Below, piece after piece: positions 29,643-39,033 of a stretch of 64,000 nucleotides of DNA. The stretch spans positions 124,001-188,000 of the forward strand of contig NZ_JAAMRF010000006.1 in NCBI RefSeq assembly GCF_013522725.1. The letters run 5' to 3'. Numbering within the stretch: position 1 is the first letter of the stretch; each line of letters starts with the position of its first letter. The notes beneath the pieces were generated by a model, which did not search any database, was not told the DNA's origin, and saw only the letters and a program-made list of their open reading frames with translations. Origin of the DNA: Stutzerimonas azotifigens (lineage in GTDB: Bacteria; Pseudomonadota; Gammaproteobacteria; Pseudomonadales; Pseudomonadaceae). The position numbers and the translations under genes are program-made.

Positions 29643-30449
29643 ATGCACAAACTCATTACCCTCCCTACGCTGCTTGCCGTAAGCATCGGCCTGACCGCCT
29701 GCGCCACTCCGCCGAATGAAAATCTCGAGCAGGCACGTACCCACTTCACCTCGCTGCAGAACAACCCCAGCGCCGCCCAGGTGGCCGCGCTGGAAACACG
29801 CGATGCCGAGCAGATGCTCAACAAGGCGACCCAGGCCTACGAAAACAAGGAGGACAAGGAGCGCGTCGATCAGCTCGCCTACCTGACCAAGCGCCGTGTC
29901 GAGCTGGCCGAGCAGACCATCGCGCTGCGCACCGCCGAACAGGAACTCGAACAGACCTCGGCCAGGCGCGCCGAAGCCCGCCTCGAATCCCGCGACGCCC
30001 AGCTGCGCCGCCAGCAGGAAGAGATCCGCCAGCTGCAGGAGGACCTGCAGACCAAGCAGACCGATCGCGGCACGCTGGTGACCTTCGGTGATGTGCTGTT
30101 CGACGTGGATCGCGCCGAACTCAAGCCTGGCGGCATGCGCGACGTGCAGAAGCTCGCGGACTTCCTCAACGAGAACTCCGACCGCCAGCTCATCGTCGAG
30201 GGTTATACCGATAGCACGGGTTCGGACGCCTATAACCTGCGCCTGTCCGAGCGCCGCGCAGAAGCCGTCCGCGCGGCCCTGGTCCGCATGGGCGTGGACG
30301 CGCGCCGCATCGTGACCCGTGGCTATGGCAGGGAATATCCGGTCGCCAGCAACGCCACCGCTTCGGGCCGGGCAATGAACCGCCGCGTAGAGGTCACCAT
30401 CTCCAACGACTCGCAGCCGGTTCGCGAGCGTTCGAGCATGGGCAGCTAG
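29643..30449 (+). CDS. lptF: OmpA-family lipoprotein, LptF-like
   Basis: A 268-residue lipoprotein: lipobox GLTAC with Cys20, a DUF4398-like helical segment (about 25-145, ending in the coiled coil RRQQEEIRQLQEDLQTKQTD), and a C-terminal OmpA peptidoglycan-binding domain (from about 150; VLFDVDRAELKPGG, then GYTDSTGSDAYNLRLSERRA). It is anchored in the outer membrane and should bind peptidoglycan. In P. aeruginosa, lipotoxin F (LptF) has this layout and follows a DUF4398 gene, as here. A terminator follows its stop. Confidence 0.87.
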   Translation: MHKLITLPTLLAVSIGLTACATPPNENLEQARTHFTSLQNNPSAAQVAALETRDAEQMLNKATQAYENKEDKERVDQLAYLTKRRVELAEQTIALRTAEQELEQTSARRAEARLESRDAQLRRQQEEIRQLQEDLQTKQTDRGTLVTFGDVLFDVDRAELKPGGMRDVQKLADFLNENSDRQLIVEGYTDSTGSDAYNLRLSERRAEAVRAALVRMGVDARRIVTRGYGREYPVASNATASGRAMNRRVEVTISNDSQPVRERSSMGS

Positions 30450-30466
30450 GCGCACCTGTCGCCGTA

Positions 30467-30498
30467 ATGAAAAGCCCCGCATCCGCGGGGCTTTTCAT
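30467..30498 (+). terminator. Terminator after the lptF-like gene
   Basis: A perfect 14-bp stem (30467-30480 and 30485-30498) with a 4-base loop, and A/T runs at the outer ends. It lies 18 bases after the stop codon. Confidence 0.88.
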
Positions 30499-30525
30499 TT
30501 CATGAACGATTGGCCACACCCGCGC

Positions 30526-30573
30526 TTTCGCGGTCGAGACCGCTCCCATGAACAAGTGCGTGAACCGTGGGAG
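30526..30573. repeat. REP-like repeat (copy 2)
   Basis: TTTCGCGGTCGAGACCGCTC at 30526-30545 matches the element at 16054-16073. A partial right arm CGTGGGAGC follows near 30565. It sits between the lptF terminator and the convergent gene at 30576, again in a convergent intergenic gap. Confidence 0.7.
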
Positions 30574-30575
30574 CC

Positions 30576-30902
30576 TCAGGGCCGCTCGACGGGTGACGTC
30601 TCTTGCCCCATGCAGCGCACGGCACGTTTGCGCTTGTCCACCAGTACGCCGGTCAGGCCCTTTTGCTCGGTGTCGAAAAGGACCAGGACGCCGTCGATGC
30701 ACTGAGCCACCTGGGATGACGGACTCAGCGATACCCGGTAATCCTCGCCCGGCACCGTCTTGAGCATGGTGTAGTCATTGAGCAGCAGCGCATCTTCCGG
30801 GCGCGACAGATACAGATAGCCGTAGTACCAGAGCACCAGGACAGTGCCGATGACACTGCCGATGGCGGTGAGGATCAACGGGATGGGGCTTCGTTCGCTC
30901 AT
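30576..30902 (-). CDS. Single-pass membrane hypothetical protein, 108 aa
   Basis: No family recognised. One membrane helix near the N-terminus (PLILTAIGSVIGTVLVLWYY) is followed by a soluble domain of about 75 residues with two cysteines (AQCIDG, VRCMGQ). With few positive residues before the helix (MSERSP), topology is uncertain. It follows the DUF1704 gene by 54 bases on the same strand and may be in its transcript. Function unknown. Confidence 0.72.
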   Translation of the reverse strand: MSERSPIPLILTAIGSVIGTVLVLWYYGYLYLSRPEDALLLNDYTMLKTVPGEDYRVSLSPSSQVAQCIDGVLVLFDTEQKGLTGVLVDKRKRAVRCMGQETSPVERP

Positions 30903-30956
30903 GCGGGGTTCCGGTTGCGGATCGGATCAGGGCCGGCCGCCATGGGCCGGGTCCGA

Positions 30957-32252
30957 TCAGAGAATGTTGGAGTAGTCGGCCTCGATGCGGTCGAGGCTCA
31001 GGTGATTGAGGAAGTTCGAAAAGCACATCCAGGCCGATAGCGCGTTGAGATCCTGGAACTGCTGGGGCAGGTACTTGGGCGGCACCACCATGCCTTCGTC
31101 CACCAGTTGGCGCAACGTACGCATGTCCTCCAGGGTGGTCTTGCCGCAGAACAGCAGCGGAATCTGCTCCAGCCTTCCCTTTCGCACGGCCAGCTGGATG
31201 TAGTTGTAGACCATGATGAAACCCTTCAGGTAGGACAGGTCCTTGGTGAAGGGCAGCCCATCGGGTATCGAACCGCGGAACACCCGGCTGGCATTTCCGT
31301 AGCTGTCCTCGTCCGAATAACCCTGCTCTCGGAAGAAGCCGAACACGTCGAGGAAGTCGGCGCCCTCCTCGGCCATGTGGATGGCCCGCGTGCGGTTGGT
31401 GAGCTTGCGCAGGCGCGTCGGGTAGGACGCGAAGGCAATCACCTCCATCAGGATCGCCAGGCCTTCCTGGGTCACGGTCGACGACGGCGGCCCCTTGGCC
31501 AGGAAAGTGCAGATCGGCTGGTTCTGCCCGTTGAGGGTGGTGCCGACATGCACCAGCCCCTCATGAACCTCCAGCGCCCGGACGTCGCGCGGGTTGAACA
31601 TGGCATCGCTGCGGATCTTGATGTAGTCGGCACCGGCGGCGGCATCGGCAAGAATACCGTCGGACTCGAATACCCGAATCACGCCCTCGCCTTCGCCGAA
31701 CACCGCATCGAGACGCGCCTGCAGCAGCACCACGGCTTCCTTGGCGGTCACCGTCTTGGGTTCGTCCTTGAGGTCGCTGCGATCGGCGATATTGTTCAGG
31801 TAGTCCGACAGCATCAATCCGAGGTCGGCCAGGGTCGGATCACCGGCATGGAAGGCATCGGAGGCCGCGCCGTAAAGCTCCTGGGAGATCATTCCGAAGT
31901 CGGCCGTGCCGCGAGCCTCGAGCATGCGGATCACCATGCGGTATTCCTTGCACATGCGCCGCATGATCTGCCCTACCGGGCTGAACTGGCCGAGCTGACG
32001 GGTGATATCCCGTTCGATGTCCTGGAACTCCCGCTTTTTCGAGCCGGAGTCGAACGCCAGCGGACGCGAGTCGTAGTAATTGCGATCGACCTGCGGCAGC
32101 TCCCGGCATCCGCTCTCGAAGAAACGCTGGCGAACGCTTTCGTCCCATTTGACCGCATCGAGTACCCGCACAGGCGTCTGTACCTCGACGATGCGATCGG
32201 ATAGCGCCCGCACGATGCTCTGATATTCGTCCAGGTTGTTACGGGTGTTCAT
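30957..32252 (-). CDS. DUF1704 / QEGLA-motif protein, putative zinc carboxypeptidase
   Basis: The 431-residue protein is of the family named for its QEGLA motif ('flavohemoglobin expression-modulating' in annotations; DUF1704). It has HEGLVH at 230-235 and QEGLA at 262-266, together with the TSV/TRAIHMAEEG helix region. The same domain in animals (MATCAP-type proteins) is a zinc tyrosine carboxypeptidase with an HExxxH site, so His230, Glu231, His235 and Glu263 look like metal and catalytic residues. Start ATG 32252 has GAGG 7 bases upstream. The bacterial substrate is unknown. Confidence 0.82.
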   Translation of the reverse strand: MNTRNNLDEYQSIVRALSDRIVEVQTPVRVLDAVKWDESVRQRFFESGCRELPQVDRNYYDSRPLAFDSGSKKREFQDIERDITRQLGQFSPVGQIMRRMCKEYRMVIRMLEARGTADFGMISQELYGAASDAFHAGDPTLADLGLMLSDYLNNIADRSDLKDEPKTVTAKEAVVLLQARLDAVFGEGEGVIRVFESDGILADAAAGADYIKIRSDAMFNPRDVRALEVHEGLVHVGTTLNGQNQPICTFLAKGPPSSTVTQEGLAILMEVIAFASYPTRLRKLTNRTRAIHMAEEGADFLDVFGFFREQGYSDEDSYGNASRVFRGSIPDGLPFTKDLSYLKGFIMVYNYIQLAVRKGRLEQIPLLFCGKTTLEDMRTLRQLVDEGMVVPPKYLPQQFQDLNALSAWMCFSNFLNHLSLDRIEADYSNIL

Positions 32253-32378
32253 CCAAACCTCGCCAGCGATGATCCGTACCTGTCAGGTTACACGAGCGAA
32301 TCGCTCGCGTCGGGAAGCGGTTCGCCATTGACGACACGCACATCGTCACTGGCGTGGACCGCTCGGACGCGACGGCTG

Positions 32379-33878
32379 TCACTCGGGACGCATGTGCGGG
32401 AACAGGATCACGTCGCGAATCGAGGGGGAATTGGTCAGCAGCATCACCAGACGATCGATGCCGATGCCCTCGCCTGCGGTGGGCGGCATGCCGTATTCCA
32501 ATGCACGAACGAAGTCGGCATCGAAATGCATGGCCTCGTCGTCGCCCGCGTCCTTGTCGCGCACCTGCGCATGGAAGCGCTCGGCCTGATCCTCGGCGTC
32601 ATTCAACTCGGAATAGGCATTGGCGATTTCGCGCCCGCCGATGAACAGCTCGAAGCGGTCGGTGACGCTCGGATCGTCGTCGCTGCGACGCGCCAGCGGC
32701 GAGACTTCGAACGGATAGCGGGTGATGAAGGTCGGCTGCTCCAGCTTGTGCTCGACCAGTTCCTCGAAAATCATCACCTGCAACTTGCCGAGGCCTTCGA
32801 AACCGAGCACCTTGGCGCCGGCCTTCTTGGCGATGGCGCGGGCGGTATCGACGTTCTGCAGGTCAGCGGCGCTGATTTCGGGGTTGAACTTGAGAATCGC
32901 GTCGAACACCGACAGCCGGGCGAAGGGCTCGCCGAAGTGGAACACCTTGTCGCCGTACGGCACGTCGGTGCTGCCCAGAACCAGCTGCGCCAACTCACGG
33001 AACAGTTCTTCGGTCAGGTCCATGTTGTCTTCGTAGTCGGAGTAGGCCTGGTAGAACTCGAGCATGGTGAACTCGGGGTTGTGCCGGGTCGAAACGCCTT
33101 CGTTACGGAAGTTGCGGTTGATCTCGAAGACACGCTCGAAGCCACCGACCACCAATCGCTTGAGGTAAAGCTCAGGGGCGATGCGCAGGAACATCGGCAG
33201 GTCGAGTGCGTTGTGATGGGTCTCGAACGGCTTGGCTGCGGCGCCACCGGGAATGGTCTGCAGCATCGGCGTCTCGACTTCGAGGAAGTCGCGCTCGTTG
33301 AGGAACTTGCGGATATGGCCGATCACCTGGGAACGCACGCGGAAGGTGTGACGGGTTTCCTCGTTGACGATCAGGTCGACGTAGCGCTGGCGATAGCGCT
33401 GCTCGGTGTCGGTCAGGCCGTGGTGCTTGTCCGGCAGCGGGCGCAGCGATTTGGTCAGCAGACGCACGTCGGTCATCTCGACATAGAGGTCGCCCTTGCC
33501 CGAACGTGCCAGTGTGCCTTCGGCGGCGATGATGTCGCCCAGGTCCCAGTGCTTGATGGCTTCCAGGGTCTCGGCTGGCAGCGTCTTGCGATTGACGTAG
33601 ACCTGGATGCGCCCGGTCATGTCCTGAATCACCATGAAGGCGCCGCGGTTGAGCATGATGCGCCCGGCGACCTTCACCGGGATTGCCGCTTCTGCCAGCT
33701 CTTCCTTGGTCTTGTCCGCGTATTTCTGCTGCAAATCGTTGCAGTAGCTGTCGCGACGGAAGTCATTGGGGAAGACGTTGCCCTTGGCACGCTCGGCGGC
33801 CAGCTTTTCCTTGCGCTGAAGGATCAGGCTGTTTTCTTCCTCTTGGATGGCGTGCTGGTTCAGCGGTTGTTCGCTCAT
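32379..33878 (-). CDS. lysS: Lysyl-tRNA synthetase, class II
   Basis: LysS charges tRNA-Lys. The 499-residue protein has an OB-fold anticodon domain (about 65-150, with [20 protein letters not shown] abbreviated to [20 protein letters not shown]) and the class II core: motif 2 [20 protein letters not shown] (about 270) and motif 3 [20 protein letters not shown] at the end. It is the next gene after prfB on the same strand, the usual order, but here a large inverted repeat lies in the 233-bp gap between them. Confidence 0.97.
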   Translation of the reverse strand: MSEQPLNQHAIQEEENSLILQRKEKLAAERAKGNVFPNDFRRDSYCNDLQQKYADKTKEELAEAAIPVKVAGRIMLNRGAFMVIQDMTGRIQVYVNRKTLPAETLEAIKHWDLGDIIAAEGTLARSGKGDLYVEMTDVRLLTKSLRPLPDKHHGLTDTEQRYRQRYVDLIVNEETRHTFRVRSQVIGHIRKFLNERDFLEVETPMLQTIPGGAAAKPFETHHNALDLPMFLRIAPELYLKRLVVGGFERVFEINRNFRNEGVSTRHNPEFTMLEFYQAYSDYEDNMDLTEELFRELAQLVLGSTDVPYGDKVFHFGEPFARLSVFDAILKFNPEISAADLQNVDTARAIAKKAGAKVLGFEGLGKLQVMIFEELVEHKLEQPTFITRYPFEVSPLARRSDDDPSVTDRFELFIGGREIANAYSELNDAEDQAERFHAQVRDKDAGDDEAMHFDADFVRALEYGMPPTAGEGIGIDRLVMLLTNSPSIRDVILFPHMRPE

Positions 33879-33914
33879 GGTTCAAAATGCCTGGAATCGA
33901 ATGGATGGATCCTG

Positions 33915-34004
33915 AGTAGGGTATGCCGGGCGTTCCGCTTCAGCCCACCGGGACCCGCGCCCTGTTTGGGTGGGCTGAAGCGGAACGCCGCCCGGCCCGC
34001 CCTA
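33915..34004. repeat. Large REP-like hairpin between prfB and lysS
   Basis: Perfect 21-bp arms (33929-33949 and 33969-33989) contain TTCCGCTTCAGCCCACC and its complement. Imperfect outer arms (33915-33928 with 33990-34004) extend the stem to about 35 bp. A smaller related palindrome GGTGGGCTTTAGCCCACC follows at 34031-34048, and a degenerate copy of the GCGGAACGC end at about 34066-34078. The arrangement is typical of a repetitive extragenic element; it would fold in the RNA between prfB and lysS. Confidence 0.8.
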
Positions 34005-34111
34005 CATCTGGATATGTGCATGTAACGTAGGGTGGGCTTTAGCCCACCGAAGCTGGCTTACGGGTGAAGCGGAACGCGCCCGCCCCACCCTGCCTGGCCA
34101 AGCGCAGCAGC

Positions 34112-35207
34112 TTACAGCCCCTGTTTCAGGCTGGCTTCGAGGTACTCGTCGATATCCCCGTCCAGCACCTTTTCGCAGTCGCTGCGCTCGATCCCGGTAC
34201 GCAGATCCTTGATGCGCGACTGATCGAGCACGTAGGAACGAATCTGGTGGCCCCAGCCGATATCCGACTTTGAATCTTCCAGCGCCTGGGACGCCGCGTT
34301 GCGTTTCTGCATTTCCTGCTCGTACAACTTGGCCCGCAGCATTTTCATGGCGGTGTCCTTGTTGGCGTGCTGAGAACGCTCGTTCTGGCAGCTGACCACG
34401 GTATTGGTCGGTACGTGGGTGATACGCACCGCCGAGTCGGTGGTGTTGACGTGCTGACCACCGGCGCCGGAGGAGCGGTAGGTATCGATACGCAGGTCGG
34501 CCGGGTTGATCTCGATCTCGATGTTGTCATCGATTTCCGGCGAGACGAACACCGCGGTGAACGAGGTGTGGCGTCGGTTACCGGAGTCGAACGGGCTCTT
34601 GCGCACCAGACGGTGCACGCCGATCTCGGTACGCAGCCAGCCGAAGGCGTATTCGCCCTTGATATGCAGGGTGGCGCCCTTGATGCCGGCCACTTCGCCT
34701 TCGGACAGTTCCATGATGGTGGCGTCGAAGCCGTGCTTGTCGGCCCAGCGCAGGTACATGCGCAGCAGCATGTTGGCCCAGTCCTGGGCTTCGGTGCCGC
34801 CGGAGCCGGCCTGGATATCGAGGTAGGCGTTGTTGGGGTCCATCTCGCCGCTGAACATGCGGCGGAACTCCAGCCCCTCGAGAATGCCGCGCAAGCGGTC
34901 CAGCTCGGCGGCCACGTCGTCCACAGCGCTCTGGTCGTCTTCTTCGACGGCCATGTCGAGCAGGTCGCGGGAGTCGGCCAGGCTGCCGGTGAGGTCGTCG
35001 ATGGTTTCGACGATCAGCGCCAGCGTCGCGCGCTCACGGCCCAGGTTCTGGGCGTACTCGGGGTTATTCCAGACGTTGGGGTCTTCGAGTTCGCGGTTTA
35101 CTTCGACGAGACGATCATGCTTCTGATCGTAGTCAAAGATACCCCCGAATAGACTGGGTGCGGTCGGAGAGGTCCTTGATGCTGTTGAGGATCGGGTTGA
35201 TTTCCAT
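34112..35207 (-). CDS. prfB: Peptide chain release factor 2 (programmed +1 frameshift)
   Basis: RF2 reads UGA and UAA. Translation starts at ATG 35207 ([20 protein letters not shown]), runs 24 codons and meets an in-frame TGA at 35135-35133. A +1 shift at CTT-TGA-C (35138-35132), with a GGGGG run just before it, continues into [19 protein letters not shown]. The full product is about 364 residues, as in E. coli (365). Functional motifs are intact: the stop-reading SPF ([14 protein letters not shown]) and the catalytic GGQ ([17 protein letters not shown]). The recJ gene is further upstream in this window, separated by several others. Confidence 0.96.
35130..35146 (-). other. prfB: RF2 frameshift window
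   Basis: On the minus strand the sequence reads GGGGGTATCTTTGACT: a Shine-Dalgarno-like G-run, the slippery CTT codon and the TGA stop with C after it. This is the known autoregulatory arrangement: low RF2 makes the ribosome slip +1 and complete RF2. All hallmarks are present. Confidence 0.93.
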
Positions 35208-35299
35208 AGGTGAGCAGCTCTCAATCGGACGTTGCGAAAAGCCGACGATTATAACGCAGCAGCCAGCCCCTGACAGCCCGCCAGGGACGATCTGCAGCA

Positions 35300-36958
35300 T
35301 CAGCTCGCTGCTGCCGTTTCCTTCTCCGGAACCGACTCGACGGCAGAGGCCGCGGCCTTTGCCCGCTGGCTGCCGAGAATCAGATCGGCGGCCTTTTCGG
35401 CGATCATCAACACCGGCGAGCAGGTGTTGCCCGAGACGATGTTCGGCATGATCGAGGCATCCACCACGCGCAGCCCGGCGATGCCATGGACACGCAGCTC
35501 GGCGTCCACCACGGCATCGGCGCCCTGCCCCATCTTGCAGGTGCCGGCGGGATGGAAAATGGTCGTGCCGATTTCGCGCGCGGCCTCGTGCAGCTCAGCT
35601 TCGCTCTGGTAGTCGGGGCCAGGCTTGTATTCCTCGGGCCGGTAGCGCGCCAGGGCCGGCGCGGCGACGATCCGGCGCGTCAGGCGGATAGCATCGGCGG
35701 CGACCTGCAGATCGCGCTCGTTGCTCAGGTAGTTGGGCTGGATCGACGGCGCGACCTGCGGGTCGGCCGAGCGGATCTCCACGCGGCCGCGGCTGTATGG
35801 CCGCAGGTTGCAGACCGAAGCGGTGAACGCCGGAAAGCTGTGCAGCGGGTCGCCGAACTTGTCCAGCGACAGTGGCTGCACGTGGTATTGCAGGTTCGCC
35901 GAGGGCTGCGACGGGTCGGAGCGGGCAAAGGCGCCGAGCTGGCTGGGCGCCATGGCGAGCGGCCCGCTACGGCTGGCCAGATAACGCACCCCCATGCCCA
36001 TCTTGCCCCACAGCGTCGAGGCCAGCTGGTTGAGGGTCGAGACACCGCTGATCTTGTACACTAGGCGCAACTGCAGATGATCCTGCAGGTTGCCGCCAAC
36101 ACCGCTCAACTCGTGACGCACGCCGATCCCGAGCCTTTCCAGCAAAGACCGGGGGCCGATGCCCGAGCGTTGCAGGAGCGCCGGCGAGCCGATTGAGCCG
36201 GCGCACAGCAGCACTTCGCGGCGCGCCCGTACTTCCTGCATCACCCCGTCGCGGCGCAACGACAGCCCGACCGCCCGACCATCCTCCAGCAGAACCCGCT
36301 CCACCTCGGCATGGGTCCAGACCACCAGGTTGCTGCGCTTGCTCACCGGTCGCAGAAAGGCCTTGGAAGCGTTCCAGCGTATGCCGCTGCGCTGGTTGAC
36401 CTGAAAGTAGCCGCACCCTTCGTTGTCACCGCCATTGAAGTCGTCGACGCTGGCGATGCCGCTTTCACGCGCAGCGTCGCGAAAGGCATCGAGAATGTCC
36501 CACGACAGGCGCTGCTGCTCGACGCGCCACTCGCCCTCCCCGCCATGGAATTCGCTGCCCCCGCCATGATGGTTCTGGGTTCGCTTGAACAGGGGCAGCA
36601 CGTCCTTCCAGGCCCAGCCGGGGTTGCCCGCTTCGGCCCAGAGATCGTAATCGCGTGCCTGCCCGCGCATGTAGATCATTCCGTTGATCGACGAACAGCC
36701 GCCCAGCACCTTGCCGCGCGGGTAGCTGAGCGCGCGCCCGTTCAGGCCGGGCTCGCTTTCGGTGTTGAAACACCAGTCGGTACGCGGATTGCCGATGCAG
36801 TAGAGGTACCCCACCGGAATGTGGATCCAGGGATAGTTGTCGCGACCGCCAGCTTCCAGCAGGAGCACCCGCACACCGGGGTCGGCCGATAGCCGGTTGG
36901 CCAACAGGCAGCCGGCCGGGCCGGCCCCGACGATCAAATAATCGAACTGCTCCAGCAT
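35300..36958 (-). CDS. GMC-family FAD oxidoreductase (choline dehydrogenase-like)
   Basis: A 552-residue flavoprotein. The N-terminal FAD motif is LIVGAGPAGCLLANRLS with LLLEAGG following; GKVLGGCSSINGMIYMRG (about 80-97) is GMC signature 1, and the C-terminal HPAGTCKMG plus GLRVVDASIMPNIVSGNT carries the active-site His and FAD contacts. It resembles choline or alcohol dehydrogenases. No aldehyde dehydrogenase is next to it, so substrate is open. Start ATG 36958 has GGAGT 9 bases upstream. It is 92 bp upstream of prfB on the same strand. Confidence 0.9.
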   Translation of the reverse strand: MLEQFDYLIVGAGPAGCLLANRLSADPGVRVLLLEAGGRDNYPWIHIPVGYLYCIGNPRTDWCFNTESEPGLNGRALSYPRGKVLGGCSSINGMIYMRGQARDYDLWAEAGNPGWAWKDVLPLFKRTQNHHGGGSEFHGGEGEWRVEQQRLSWDILDAFRDAARESGIASVDDFNGGDNEGCGYFQVNQRSGIRWNASKAFLRPVSKRSNLVVWTHAEVERVLLEDGRAVGLSLRRDGVMQEVRARREVLLCAGSIGSPALLQRSGIGPRSLLERLGIGVRHELSGVGGNLQDHLQLRLVYKISGVSTLNQLASTLWGKMGMGVRYLASRSGPLAMAPSQLGAFARSDPSQPSANLQYHVQPLSLDKFGDPLHSFPAFTASVCNLRPYSRGRVEIRSADPQVAPSIQPNYLSNERDLQVAADAIRLTRRIVAAPALARYRPEEYKPGPDYQSEAELHEAAREIGTTIFHPAGTCKMGQGADAVVDAELRVHGIAGLRVVDASIMPNIVSGNTCSPVLMIAEKAADLILGSQRAKAAASAVESVPEKETAAAS

Positions 36959-37035
36959 TTGCGGGTACTCCACGTCTTGTTGTTATTGTCTTGCGTAAGC
37001 GACCTCTCCGACTCGGACCGGTGACAGGCTACCGA

Positions 37036-37764
37036 TCAGGCGTTGTCCGCGGCCCGGACCTGGCTCTCCAGCTCGGCCTTCAAGCCAGGCTCGAGCTTCA
37101 GCGCGCGTGCCAGCTCATCGAGGTAGGCGCGCTCCATGAACTGCTCCTCATCCACCGCCAGCAGACTGGCCAGGTACATTTCGGCAGCCAGCTCGGGTGT
37201 CGTCGCCGCACTGGCGACCTCCTGCGGACTCAGCGGCTTGTTCAGCTCGGCCTCGAGCCACTGGCGCAACTCAACGTCATCGGTCAGCTTGGCCATCTCG
37301 GATTCGATCAGCTGGCGCTCGCGATCATCGACGTGACCGTCGGCTTTGGCCGCTGCCACCAAGGCCTTGAGAATCCCCTGACTATGCCCTTCCACCTCGT
37401 CAGGCGGCAGCCGATCGAGGGTGCGGGGCTCAGGGCTAGTCGTGTTGCCCTGTTGCGCCTGCCAATTGTTATAGGCCTTGTAGGCCAATACCCCGAGTGC
37501 CGCCAGCCCGCCATAGGTCGTAGCCTTGCCGCCGAAACGGCGCGCTTTGCGGTTTCCGAGCAGCAGGCCCATGGCACCAGCGGCGAGCGCGCCCTTGCCG
37601 CCGCCGGACAACAAGCCGCCGAGCCCGCCACCTCCGGCTCCCGACAGCATGTCACCTAGACTGCCGCCGCCGGAAACGCTGCCGCCACGGGGCACCTGCT
37701 GCTTCTGCTGCAGCATCGCCTGACCGGATTTGAGTAGCTGATCGAGTAAACCGCTCGTTTTCAT
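37036..37764 (-). CDS. DUF533 / TerB-like protein (YebE family)
   Basis: A 242-residue protein with a Gly-rich N-terminal half (GGGSLGDMLSGAGGGGLGGLL; about 28-70), one predicted membrane helix-like stretch (YGGLAALGVLAYKAYNNW) and a C-terminal TerB-like helical domain (ALVAAAKADGHVDDRERQLIE, with a DxDGH-like acidic site). E. coli YebE is the named relative; function is unclear. It is on its own between the GMC gene and the flavin oxidoreductase gene. Confidence 0.85.
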   Translation of the reverse strand: MKTSGLLDQLLKSGQAMLQQKQQVPRGGSVSGGGSLGDMLSGAGGGGLGGLLSGGGKGALAAGAMGLLLGNRKARRFGGKATTYGGLAALGVLAYKAYNNWQAQQGNTTSPEPRTLDRLPPDEVEGHSQGILKALVAAAKADGHVDDRERQLIESEMAKLTDDVELRQWLEAELNKPLSPQEVASAATTPELAAEMYLASLLAVDEEQFMERAYLDELARALKLEPGLKAELESQVRAADNA

Positions 37765-37791
37765 GGGAAATCTCGCTAAAACAGGTGGATG

Positions 37792-38901
37792 TCAGTCCTG
37801 TTCCGCCATGATCTGGCGAACAGGCGTATCGCGATGTGCCGCCCGTACATACTGAGCGGGCCAGGGCACCGAGCGGTCGCCCAGATACTCCGCCGCATGC
37901 AGGGGCCAGTAGGGATCGCGCAGCAGTTCACGGGCAAGCAGGATCAGGTCGGCCTGGCCGGTACGCAGGATGTGCTCGGCCTGCACCGCCTCGGTGATCA
38001 TGCCCACGGTGCCGGTCGCGATATCCGCCTCGCGCCGCACCCGCTCGGCGAACTGGGTCTGGTAGCCGGGGCCGACCGGGATGTCGGCATTGGCAGCCGT
38101 GCCCCCGGACGACACGTCGATCAGGTCGACGCCCAGCTGCTTGAGGCGGCGCGCCAGCTCCACCGTCTCGTCAGGATTCCAGCCATCGGCGACCCAGTCG
38201 GTCGCCGAGAGTCGCACGAACAAGGGCAGCTCCTCGGGCCACACGCCGCGCACCGCTTCGGTGACTTCCAGCAGCAGGCGAATGCGGTTTTCGAACGAGC
38301 CGCCATAGCGATCCTGACGCTGGTTGGAGAGTGGCGACAGGAACTGGTGCAGCAGATAGCCATGCGCGGCATGCACTTCGGCCACCTTGAACCCCGCGGC
38401 CAGCGAGCGTTCGGCAGCCCGCACGAAGGCCTGGACGACCGCATCGATGCCCGCCTCGTCGAGCGCCGTGGGCAATGCATGTTCGGGATCGAAGGCGATC
38501 GAGGACGGACCGACCGGGGTCCAGCCGCCGGCGGCCAGCGGAACGCTACCGTGCTTTCGCAGCCAGGGTTGCCAGGTGCTCGCCTTGCGTCCGGCATGGG
38601 CCAGTTGCACGCCAGCGAATGCGCCCTGCTGTTCGATGAAGCGGGTGATTCGACGCAGCGGCTCGACATGTTCGTCGGTCCAGATACCCAGGTCTTCCGG
38701 TGAGATCCGACCATCGGCCGTGACTGCGGTCGCCTCGACGATGACCAGCCCGGCCCCCCCCACCGCACGGCTGCCCAGATGCACGAGATGCCAGTCGTTG
38801 GCCATGCCGGCCTTGGCCGAGTACTGACACATCGGCGAAACGGCGATGCGGTTGGGCAGCGTGAGCTGGCGCAGGGTCAGGGGCTGGAAGAGCTGAGTCA
38901 T
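37792..38901 (-). CDS. NADH:flavin oxidoreductase / old yellow enzyme (XenA-like)
   Basis: A 369-residue FMN ene-reductase of the thermophilic-like (YqjM/XenA) class. Cys25 in VSPMCQYSA, which tunes the flavin in XenA, is present. So are HAGRKAS, the catalytic HAAHGYLLHQFLSPLSN (about 175-191) and RYGGSFENR. Such enzymes reduce activated C=C bonds and some nitro compounds. ATG 38901 with GAGGT upstream is the start; the frame is open 12 codons further. It is 27 bp upstream of the DUF533 gene. Confidence 0.9.
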   Translation of the reverse strand: MTQLFQPLTLRQLTLPNRIAVSPMCQYSAKAGMANDWHLVHLGSRAVGGAGLVIVEATAVTADGRISPEDLGIWTDEHVEPLRRITRFIEQQGAFAGVQLAHAGRKASTWQPWLRKHGSVPLAAGGWTPVGPSSIAFDPEHALPTALDEAGIDAVVQAFVRAAERSLAAGFKVAEVHAAHGYLLHQFLSPLSNQRQDRYGGSFENRIRLLLEVTEAVRGVWPEELPLFVRLSATDWVADGWNPDETVELARRLKQLGVDLIDVSSGGTAANADIPVGPGYQTQFAERVRREADIATGTVGMITEAVQAEHILRTGQADLILLARELLRDPYWPLHAAEYLGDRSVPWPAQYVRAAHRDTPVRQIMAEQD

Positions 38902-39033
38902 GGCAAACCTCGACTGCAATGGATGCGGGTTGGACACCCTTCAGTACAGACTGTTTCGCCGGACGCGCTACCGCCATTTGCACGACAACACACCGAAGCA
39001 CGCCCAAGCGTCGGCAGCCATGGGCTGTTTCCC

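Noticed and set aside
32328..34025. A 565-codon plus-strand frame opposite lysS
   Set aside because: Antisense of lysS; no ribosome site and no domain.
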